From assembly GCA_027068085.1 (NCBI GenBank), contig JAMOUQ010000063.1:1-42510 (forward strand): 42,510 nt of DNA, read 5' to 3'. Below are positions 19,317 to 26,142 of the stretch, in pieces. The DNA is from Desulfobacteraceae bacterium. GTDB taxonomy: Bacteria; Desulfobacterota; Desulfobacteria; Desulfobacterales; Desulfosarcinaceae. A model generated the notes under the pieces. That model made no database searches and was not told the DNA's origin. It worked only from the letters and a program-made list of their open reading frames with translations. Made by a program: the position numbers and the translations under genes. The first letter of the stretch is position 1. Each line of letters starts with the position of its first letter.

Positions 19317-19562
19317 TCAATTTCCCGCCGGCATTCCGGCTCCCGGAATCAGCTTCCTGACCCGACTGAACCCGTTTCTGCGCTCAAGCTCGTCCCAGGG
19401 TTCGATGTTGTTGTCAACGCTCCGGCGGTCGTATCCGCTGCGCCTGTCGTGTCTCCGGCGGCGATTTACCCTATTGAACGGATGATCGTGAACTCGCCGA
19501 TCGAACAGCAGGCGCCTGCCGCCGAAATCCATGATCCTGATTCTGTAAACTGAGGGTTCCAT
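19317..19562 (-). CDS. Small Arg-rich DRRSG-motif protein
   Basis: 81 residues, strongly basic in the middle, with HDRRSGYDRRSV at about residues 40-51 and no signal peptide or membrane span. The ATG at 19562 has a good ribosome site (GAGGAGG, ~8 bases upstream), which supports it as a real gene even though no enzyme family is recognised. Short proteins with DRRSG-x-DRR motifs recur in Desulfobacterota, but their function is unknown. A second one (28831-29040) lies in the exopolysaccharide operon and shares an identical 15-base DNA stretch. It is divergent from the YcaO gene. Confidence 0.65.
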   Translation of the reverse strand: MEPSVYRIRIMDFGGRRLLFDRRVHDHPFNRVNRRRRHDRRSGYDRRSVDNNIEPWDELERRNGFSRVRKLIPGAGMPAGN

Positions 19563-19699
19563 CCTCGGGCCTCCTCGGCATGGGACCGCGTGGGGATAAG
19601 GATGGTTCTGCCGTCTTGCACCACCTGGAGCCATTGTAGTGCACACCGGCCCGAATGTAAACTTTAAACCATTGCCGCGGCTCCGGATAAAAAAACAAA

Positions 19700-19728
19700 T
19701 TGATTTGAATTACCGCTTGCCATATTTT
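19700..19728 (+). promoter_or_regulatory. Possible promoter of the YcaO gene
   Basis: TTGATT (19700-19705), a 17-base spacer and TATTTT (19723-19728), with the start ~55 bases before the ATG at 19783. Both boxes match 4 of 6. The surrounding AT-rich stretch is consistent with a promoter. Confidence 0.4.
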
Positions 19729-19782
19729 GCATATTTCAAAAACCTGAATGAACTTTTGAAAGTTATGTCAGAGGCAGGGTCT

Positions 19783-21516
19783 ATGGAAAAATTTTCGCTG
19801 AAACTTCACGACGTCCGCAAGGGCTATAGTCACGACCAGGACAAACTCATCGACCCGCGGGAGACGGTCGCACGGCTGAAAGCCAGGCTGGCCGGCCTGG
19901 ACCTGGACATCCTCCAGGACACGGTGAGGATCGATTCAGGCAGGCTCGGCATCCCCGTATACTTCAGCAGATGCGGCAAAGACGCCCGCAAAATCACCGG
20001 CAGCCGCAAACAGATGGGCAAGGGTGCAACCGCCCCACAGGCGGAGGCCAGCGCGGTCATGGAGCTTGCCGAACGCTTCAGCCTTTTCAGTTTCAGGGCC
20101 GATCCGGCCAACTTCAGACAGGCGACCTATCGCCAGGTTGCCGATCAGGCCCTGAGTTTCGGGACCATAGCCTTATCGGTCAACGACACGTCAGAAGACC
20201 CGGAGCTTGCCCGCAGGGTGTTTGAGGATCTTCCTTTGCAGTGGACCCGGGCTTTCAGCCTGACCGATTCGCGTTCCGTTCTTGTTCCCTTCAACTGGTT
20301 TTACGCCATAAACGAGTACAACGGCTCGTCGGCCGGCAACTGCCCGGAAGAAGCCCTTGTCCAGGGCATCAGCGAAATAGTGGAAAGGCATGTGTCGGCC
20401 CTGGTGGCCAGGGGCAGACTTTCAGTGCCGCTGATAGAAAAGGCTTCGATCAAAGATCCGGTGGCCCTCGGGCTGCTGGACAAATTCGACAAAGCGGGAA
20501 TCGAGTTGTTTATTTCGGACTTCTCGCTCGATGTGGGGATTCCGACAGTCGGCGTCCTGGCATGGGATCCTGCCACCTTCCCTGCCAGAAGCGAAATTGT
20601 ATGGACGGCCGGCACCACGCCCTGCCCTGTCAAAGCCCTGTGCCGCGCCCTGACGGAAGTCGCCCAGCTGGGCGGCGATTTCAACAGCGGCTCCAGCTAC
20701 GTCGCCAGCGGACTGCCCAAGCCGAAGGCCATGGATGAAGTGAAATTCATCACCGACCCGGGCGCGGCCACCACGATCGACCGCCTTCCGGACCTGGCGG
20801 ACGACAACCTGAAAACCGAGGTGGAAAACCTGGTGGGGGCTCTGGCGCGCAAAAACATGGAAGTGCTGACAGTCGATATCGGCCACCCGGATCTGCTGGT
20901 TCCGGCCTTTTACACCATGGTACCCGGGGCCGAGTTCCGTGAAAGGGCGGCCAATTCCAGCGTGGCCATGATCTGCGCCAGGCTGACAGCCGAAACCCTG
21001 CCGGCGGCCGAAGCCATGGCGCGTCTTGAATCAATGGCCGGGCTCCTGGGCGCCAGGTACTATATTCTTTTCTACCAGGGAAAGCTCAACCATGACCTGG
21101 GCCGGTCCGAACAGGCCCTGGCTTGCCTGAATCGGGCCCTGGAATGCGACCCGCCGGCAGAGGACGCCGCCAGCATCTACAGCTATATCGGCATCTGCCT
21201 CAAAGACCGGGGCCGGTTCGACCAGGCCCTGGAGGCCCTTTCAGAAGGGGCGAAACTGGACCGTGAAAGAACGGATATCTACAACCTGATGGGGTACTGC
21301 CATTTCAAGAAACAGCAGTATGCGGAGGCGGTCGCCTGCTTCGAGAAAGTAATCGACCTTGATCCGGGATCGGCCATAGACTATGCCAACCTGGCGGTCA
21401 ACTACCGGGCCCTGGGCCAAACGGACAAGGCCGTCGGCTATTACCGCCTGGCGCTCAAACTTGACGGCAGCCTGGAATTTGCCCGCCGGCATCTTCGGGA
21501 ACTGGGCGGCGGGTGA
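19783..21516 (+). CDS. YcaO-domain protein with C-terminal TPR repeats
   Basis: 577 residues. The YcaO domain (~1-390) activates amide carbonyls with ATP in thiazole and thioamide formation. ATP-site motifs are visible: MGKGATAPQAEASAVMELAER (~77-97) and NCPEEALVQGISEIVER (~245-262), followed by RALTEVAQ. Residues ~415-577 are TPR repeats (ALACLNRALECDP, DIYNLMGYCHFKKQQYAEA, NLAVNYRALGQTDKA). This resembles the stand-alone E. coli YcaO type rather than peptide-natural-product cyclodehydratases, and no precursor peptide or partner E1-like protein is seen nearby. The start at 19783 is preferred (AGAGGCAGGG just upstream) over more distant GTG/ATG codons. Confidence 0.87.
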   Translation: MEKFSLKLHDVRKGYSHDQDKLIDPRETVARLKARLAGLDLDILQDTVRIDSGRLGIPVYFSRCGKDARKITGSRKQMGKGATAPQAEASAVMELAERFSLFSFRADPANFRQATYRQVADQALSFGTIALSVNDTSEDPELARRVFEDLPLQWTRAFSLTDSRSVLVPFNWFYAINEYNGSSAGNCPEEALVQGISEIVERHVSALVARGRLSVPLIEKASIKDPVALGLLDKFDKAGIELFISDFSLDVGIPTVGVLAWDPATFPARSEIVWTAGTTPCPVKALCRALTEVAQLGGDFNSGSSYVASGLPKPKAMDEVKFITDPGAATTIDRLPDLADDNLKTEVENLVGALARKNMEVLTVDIGHPDLLVPAFYTMVPGAEFRERAANSSVAMICARLTAETLPAAEAMARLESMAGLLGARYYILFYQGKLNHDLGRSEQALACLNRALECDPPAEDAASIYSYIGICLKDRGRFDQALEALSEGAKLDRERTDIYNLMGYCHFKKQQYAEAVACFEKVIDLDPGSAIDYANLAVNYRALGQTDKAVGYYRLALKLDGSLEFARRHLRELGGG

Positions 21517-21526
21517 AACCGCGGGG

Positions 21527-22294
21527 TCACCTTTCCAGCAGCTCTTTGGCCAGGGACTTATAGTCTGTTGCGCCGTAGCTGCTTCCGCGGTAGAAAACCA
21601 CGGGGCGGCCCGCTTCCGCGCTGTCGGCGATGGTTGTATTGACCCTGATGACCGTATCGAAGACAAGCGGCCGGTAACGCTCGTCGTTTCTCAGTTTTTC
21701 CAGAATGCGCGGGCTGACCCTGGTCCGGGCGTCGAAAAAAGTCGGCAGGATGCCGCTGATGCGGATATCCGGGTTTATGGCTTCCCTGACGGCCTCGACC
21801 GTGTCGAACAGCTCGTCCAGGGCTTCGAAAGCGTATGGATGGGTCTGACACGGCACCAGGACTTCATCGGCATAGGCAAACACGTTGACGGTAAGCAGGG
21901 AAAGACTGGGCGGGGTATCCAGCAAGACGAAATCGTAACCTCCCTCAACAGGCGCCAGGGCCTGCTTGAGCCGGTCTTCACGCCCCTCGACATCTACCAG
22001 TTCTACTTCCGCCCCTGCGAGATCCACGTGGGACGCAATGAGGTCCAGCCCTTTCCAGGCCGTGCCGACGATCGCCTCATGGGTGCTGACGCCATCATCC
22101 CCTTTTATCAGCCGGTATACATTGACCTGCTGCTGTTCCGGGTCCACGCCCAGGCCCTTTGTGGCATTGGCCTGGGGGTCCATGTCCACCACCAGTACGG
22201 TGGAGCCTTCCCGGACAAGGGCCGCTGCCAGGTTGATGACGGTGACCGTTTTGCCTACTCCACCCTTTTCATTGGCTATTGCAATTTTTCGCAT
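21527..22294 (-). CDS. ParA-family ATPase (orphan)
   Basis: 255 residues. A deviant Walker A EKGGVGKTVT (~9-18), VVDMDPQANAT (~37-47) and VLLDTPPSLS identify the ParA/Soj group that positions DNA or protein cargo by ATP-driven dimer gradients on the nucleoid. No parB gene or parS-like repeat was noticed, so this is probably not the chromosomal Soj. The ATG at 22294 follows GGGGAGAGGG. It lies 50 bases after the dynamin-like gene on the same strand, suggesting one operon, and converges on ycaO (10-base gap). Confidence 0.9.
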   Translation of the reverse strand: MRKIAIANEKGGVGKTVTVINLAAALVREGSTVLVVDMDPQANATKGLGVDPEQQQVNVYRLIKGDDGVSTHEAIVGTAWKGLDLIASHVDLAGAEVELVDVEGREDRLKQALAPVEGGYDFVLLDTPPSLSLLTVNVFAYADEVLVPCQTHPYAFEALDELFDTVEAVREAINPDIRISGILPTFFDARTRVSPRILEKLRNDERYRPLVFDTVIRVNTTIADSAEAGRPVVFYRGSSYGATDYKSLAKELLER

Positions 22295-22344
22295 ACCCTC
22301 TCCCCTGATTGAAGGTGAAAACTGGTTAACAACACACCCCGTAT

Positions 22345-24606
22345 TCAATTTGCCATCCGGCTTGCCTTCAGTTCAGCCATGCTTTCATCCAGCAAACGGG
22401 CCTGCCTGAGCAGAGCCCCGGTTTCCTCCATCAGTCTTTCCATGGTGCGCGCGTAACGGTCGCGCTCCCGGTTGGTCCCGGAGATAGCTTCGAGTGCCTG
22501 GCCCAGGTCGGTAAGATAGCTGTCGAACTGTTCCGACATCAGCTCCTTCTGCCTGGCCGCGGCCGCATCCACGAGCCTGATCAGATACTGAAACTTGATA
22601 TTCTCCCTGTAATCCTTGAACTGAGCCACAAGTGATCTTTTTATCTCTTTTTTCATCCTGACGGCGGCGGCAGCCAGGGCCTGCAGTCCCTGTTCCGGGC
22701 CGGGGCTCTTTTCCTTCTTGAAGATCTGCCTGAAGAGACTAACCGCCGTATAGAATCCCAGCCGCATGACCGCCTCGGTCTTGATATTGGCCGAATAACG
22801 CAGGTTGGCCCGGGCCGGCGGCAGTTGCAGCCCGATTATCTGTTTTACTTCTTTGAGGTCAACGGACGTTTCCGGCTCCTGCCGGCCCGGCTGCAGGCGA
22901 TGGCCGCCGTAAGCAGAGAGAGTCTTGCTGTAACCCGCCATGGCTTCGGCTATCATCATACGATATGGGGCGCTCACCTGCGCGAGCCGATCCTGCAAAC
23001 CCTGCTCGGCTTCCTGGATGAATTTGATAATACCCGGATTCACGTTTTCGGTTAAATACCTGTCCACCGCCTGCCTGATTTCCTGGAAGACCAGATAGAC
23101 CGTGGCGGTAAAGCCAGACTGGCTGAGCGAATCCCCGTACCGGTCCACATCGACCCGGTATCGGTCCACAAAGGCAATGGCTGCCCCGGCCGGCCCGCTG
23201 TCACTGTTTTCGAAAAACCGGTCCGCCGCCGTCTTCATTTCCGATTTGATTTTGCGGACGGCGCCGTCGATGGTGTTGTTGATCATGGACCGGATCTTAC
23301 GCATGTGGTCCTGGTGGCCCGCCAGTCTTTCCACCAGTCCGGCGACCTCGTCCTGATCACGCATGGCAAGATCACGGTGCAAGCCTATCCAGTCGGCCAT
23401 CCTGCCCAGCAGTATTTCAAGCCGTTTGAGCTGGCCTGCGAGCAAAAGGGCATACTTGCCGGCGTTCAATCTTTCTTCCAGGTCTCCGATAAACCGCCTG
23501 CTGACCTCTTCGGATCGCCTGACCATTTCCTGCTCCAGGTTCCACTGCTCCATACGACGCCGGTCCTTCAACTCCAGGCCGTCGCGGTTGGCGTCCAACA
23601 GGCGGTAGAGAGCCGAAAAAGTATACAGCCGAGGCTCGTCCACCAACAGCGCGAGCTGCTCGCCGACCTTCTTCTCCATGCTTTCGAGTTCTTCCGGCGA
23701 GCCGTGTTCGCCCAGATCGCAGTTGAGCACGAACACCAGGTTGGTCGCCATGCCCATCTTCTTGAGCATGGACAAAAAGCGGATATCGGCCTCCCTGAGC
23801 CCCATGCGGCTGCTGATCACGTAGATGACCAGATGGGTGATCAGCAGGTAGTCCTGAATCATGGCCAGGTGGAGGGGATTGGTTGAATCGCTGCCCTGGC
23901 AATCTGCAAACTCGATGTGTTCATCGAAATCCTGACTGTCTATTGTCAGCAGCAAGTCTTTCAGGTAGACGGCCAGGCAGTCCCGGGCAACGAAATCGCG
24001 GTGAAGGTGAAAATCGTCGCCGTCATAGTCCACAACGGCGTTATCGGCCTTGACCATCTCCTGCACTTTCGGAAACCCTTCAAGGTAAGCCTTGAGCAAG
24101 ACGGCGTCGGCATTCAGGGAATCCTGAAGAACCTGCAGTTCTCCGTCCAGCTCGTCAAGAGCGCGGGCCAGGTCGTCGCGGTCCTGCTGCCTGCGGATAT
24201 CGAAAGCCCCTTCGCGGCCGCGCCAGTTTCCGGAAAGCAGCAGAACAAGGGCCCGCTCAATTTCCTGGTTTATCTCGTCCCAGGACTTGAAATAGAGCCT
24301 GGCCGCCAGGCGGCCGCCGCATCGCACCCTTGTTACGATCGAAGTGATGACCCCGGCTCCTCTTTTCAGGTAATCTTTGCGGAACAAGGCATTGACCAGC
24401 GTGCTCTTGCCGGACTTGATGGCCCCCACCACGGCCACCCGGACGGTGTCGCTGTCCAGATGGCCATTGATTATTTCAAGATCCCTTCTCCAGGCCGACA
24501 GGTTCTCACCCGGCCCGGGGTCCAGGGTTTCCAGGCTGCCAAGCTGGTCTTCCACCTGCCGGCAGAGTTTCTCGATTTCTTGTTTCGCTTCCTGAAAACG
24601 GTTCAT
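22345..24606 (-). CDS. Dynamin-like GTPase (bacterial dynamin family)
   Basis: 753 residues. The P-loop GAIKSGKST is at ~61-69, the G3 motif is DCQGSD (DxxG) and LNCD fits G4. The remaining ~500 residues are mostly long helices, consistent with the bundle and stalk of dynamin-like proteins that remodel membranes. There is one hydrophobic stretch in the C-terminal third that may insert in the membrane (AVMRLGFYTAVSLF), but no clear transmembrane span. The start at 24606 is chosen because homology-like sequence begins there; the upstream extension is Arg/His-rich and unlike protein. The neighbouring ParA suggests the pair may act together; that is unproven. Confidence 0.8.
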   Translation of the reverse strand: MNRFQEAKQEIEKLCRQVEDQLGSLETLDPGPGENLSAWRRDLEIINGHLDSDTVRVAVVGAIKSGKSTLVNALFRKDYLKRGAGVITSIVTRVRCGGRLAARLYFKSWDEINQEIERALVLLLSGNWRGREGAFDIRRQQDRDDLARALDELDGELQVLQDSLNADAVLLKAYLEGFPKVQEMVKADNAVVDYDGDDFHLHRDFVARDCLAVYLKDLLLTIDSQDFDEHIEFADCQGSDSTNPLHLAMIQDYLLITHLVIYVISSRMGLREADIRFLSMLKKMGMATNLVFVLNCDLGEHGSPEELESMEKKVGEQLALLVDEPRLYTFSALYRLLDANRDGLELKDRRRMEQWNLEQEMVRRSEEVSRRFIGDLEERLNAGKYALLLAGQLKRLEILLGRMADWIGLHRDLAMRDQDEVAGLVERLAGHQDHMRKIRSMINNTIDGAVRKIKSEMKTAADRFFENSDSGPAGAAIAFVDRYRVDVDRYGDSLSQSGFTATVYLVFQEIRQAVDRYLTENVNPGIIKFIQEAEQGLQDRLAQVSAPYRMMIAEAMAGYSKTLSAYGGHRLQPGRQEPETSVDLKEVKQIIGLQLPPARANLRYSANIKTEAVMRLGFYTAVSLFRQIFKKEKSPGPEQGLQALAAAAVRMKKEIKRSLVAQFKDYRENIKFQYLIRLVDAAAARQKELMSEQFDSYLTDLGQALEAISGTNRERDRYARTMERLMEETGALLRQARLLDESMAELKASRMAN

Positions 24607-24891
24607 TTGATCGACCTTCGGTATCCTGAAATCATGATCCTGATGTTGTCTGTCAAGCCGGCAATTGCCGTGACCTTGACAAAAAGGGGCGGCTCCATAA
24701 GCTGCCTTGCCCGCTCGAATCCGTCCCCGGCCGGTCCGGCTTTTACCCCCGTGAAAAGCGGCCGGCGGCAAGGGCCTTCCGGCCTCCATGATAATCACTT
24801 GTTTATTCTATGATTTCATGGTATAAAGGGGCAAACAGGCCCAATAGCCGGTACCAGCTTATGGTGGAATATCATTCAAGGGGAAAACCCA
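24607..24891. other. Intergenic region with divergent promoters
   Basis: 285 bases between the divergent dynamin-like gene (leftward) and the 49-residue small gene (rightward). The right half holds a strong + promoter (24799-24827). For the leftward gene only a TTGACA near 24650 is seen, without a convincing -10. No RNA gene or repeat noticed. Confidence 0.4.
24799..24827 (+). promoter_or_regulatory. Strong sigma-70 promoter of the 49-residue gene
   Basis: TTGTTT (24799-24804), a 17-base spacer and TATAAA (24822-24827). The predicted start is at ~24834, giving a ~58-base leader. Its position and strength support the short gene that follows. Confidence 0.65.
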
Positions 24892-25041
24892 ATGTCTGAA
24901 AAACATCCAGAATGTCCGCTCTATAATCCATTGAACTGTAAAGAATATTACAATCCCAAACTTTGCGCTTTCGTCCGCAAGGACAAAGTTTGCCTCAAAA
25001 AAAAGAAGACGAAACAAAAACCAAAAAAAACGGAAACATAG
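24892..25041 (+). CDS. Small Cys/Lys-rich protein of unknown function (49 residues)
   Basis: 49 residues, too short for many gene finders. It begins MSEKHPECPLYN and holds four Cys (residues 8, 16, 25, 34, spacing 7/8/8). It ends in a Lys-rich tail (KKKKTKQKPKKTET). An AAGGGG ribosome site sits at about 24878-24883, and the promoter at 24799-24827 is well placed. Regular Cys spacing suggests metal or disulfide binding, and the basic tail suggests nucleic acid contact; both are inference. It has no signal peptide. I do not recognise a family. yqgE is convergent downstream; the 169 bases between show no clear terminator. Confidence 0.6.
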   Translation: MSEKHPECPLYNPLNCKEYYNPKLCAFVRKDKVCLKKKKTKQKPKKTET

Positions 25042-25210
25042 TCTGCGTCCCGGAAAATTTGATTCCTGTCACCCCGATCATAACAGCATGCATGCCCGTC
25101 TGAAAGGCCCCTGCCGCGACAGCCCCGTAAAACCGGCTGCGTCCTCCATAAAAGATGTTCCCGATTTTGTCTAACCTGACGGCCGCAGCTGACTTCTGGT
25201 ATGCATGCCT

Positions 25211-25780
25211 TCAGGCGTGTCCTGCGCTGCCGGACAACAGATCCGGGTCCACGCCGATATTTCGAAGGGCTGTTTCCCAGCGCCTCTCCAGCGGTGCTTC
25301 AAAAACCACCTGATGCTCGTAAGGTGCTGTCAGCCAGGCGTTCTGTGACAATTCGTATTCCAGCTGCCCCGGTCCCCAGCCGGCGCATCCCAGGGCGACA
25401 AGAAAAGATGACGGCCCCCGGCCCCTGGCGATGGCCTCCAGTATGTCCATCGAATTGCTCAGGGCGAGTCCGGGGCTGATCATCAGGCTTCCTTCCCATT
25501 TGAGCGGCTCCGAATGGAGGATGAACACCTCGTTTACATGAACCGGCCCGCCGATGTAAACCGGCAGATCTCCGTATTGTTCGAGATACTCTATACCAAG
25601 TTCCCGGAAGATCATTCCGGTTGTGATGGAAGCGTGGATCCGGTTGACTACTATACCGACGGCACCTTCCCTGGTATGCTCGGACAGGCAGGTCACCGTC
25701 TGGTAAAAATTGGGGTCCAGCAGCTCCGGCATGGCTATGAGCAGATGGCCTTTCAACGATTGCGCGAACATGTCTTTCAT
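25211..25780 (-). CDS. YqgE/AlgH family protein (UPF0301)
   Basis: 189 residues. The family is widespread and its function is not settled, despite a historical alginate-regulator label (AlgH). Seen: LKGHLLIAMPEL-x-DPNF at the N-terminus, GAVGIVVNR, VYIGGPV, ALGCAGWGPGQLEYEL, and a C-terminal WETALRNIGVDP. These are the characteristic blocks. A promoter (25819-25847) on the same strand is well placed. The gene lies between the small Cys gene (convergent) and the MerR-TPR gene (divergent). Confidence 0.93.
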   Translation of the reverse strand: MKDMFAQSLKGHLLIAMPELLDPNFYQTVTCLSEHTREGAVGIVVNRIHASITTGMIFRELGIEYLEQYGDLPVYIGGPVHVNEVFILHSEPLKWEGSLMISPGLALSNSMDILEAIARGRGPSSFLVALGCAGWGPGQLEYELSQNAWLTAPYEHQVVFEAPLERRWETALRNIGVDPDLLSGSAGHA

Positions 25781-25818
25781 AAGGTCAAATCTTGGGATTA
25801 GGATTTCCGCTCATCCTG

Positions 25819-25847
25819 ATCATAGGCAATGTCTGTCCGGAAATCAA
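25819..25847 (-). promoter_or_regulatory. Probable yqgE promoter
   Basis: TTGATT (25847-25842), a 17-base spacer and TATGAT (25824-25819). The start is at ~25812, ~32 bases before the yqgE ATG. -35 matches 4 of 6 and -10 5 of 6. Confidence 0.6.
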
Positions 25848-25934
25848 CCGGCGCGATTGCCGTTTGAAATTTTAGAGGCGGCGGCCGCGCCTGCCGGCCA
25901 CCGGGCAAAGTCTATGCCTATGGATGCCAAACCT

Positions 25935-25963
25935 TTGACAATATTTACAACCTGGAATATAGT
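25935..25963 (+). promoter_or_regulatory. Near-consensus sigma-70 promoter of the MerR-TPR gene
   Basis: TTGACA (25935-25940), exactly 17 bases, then TATAGT (25958-25963). Predicted start ~25970, leader ~170 bases. No other gene start fits this promoter. Confidence 0.75.
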
Positions 25964-26142
25964 CCCCTGATATGGAATGTGGAAACATTTTCAAACCCCG
26001 GCTGCTCCGGAACGGCTTTCGGGCCGCCGGGCGATAAAGACGTTTATTTCGGATTCAAACTCATGACGACCGGTGTCTCCCGACAAAGCCCCGAGCCGGG
26101 GCGGACATAAAGCCGGGAGATGACCGTTCGGGGTTACCGTTC

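Larger units (their letters stand above)
25781..26142. promoter_or_regulatory. Divergent promoter region between yqgE and the MerR-TPR gene
   Basis: 361 bases with no gene. It holds a leftward promoter (25819-25847), a rightward near-consensus promoter (25935-25963), and a GC hairpin GCCCCG-AGC-CGGGGC at 26088-26102, 40 bases before the MerR-TPR ATG. The rightward 5' leader is ~170 bases, long enough for regulation, but no known riboswitch was recognised. Confidence 0.55.
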
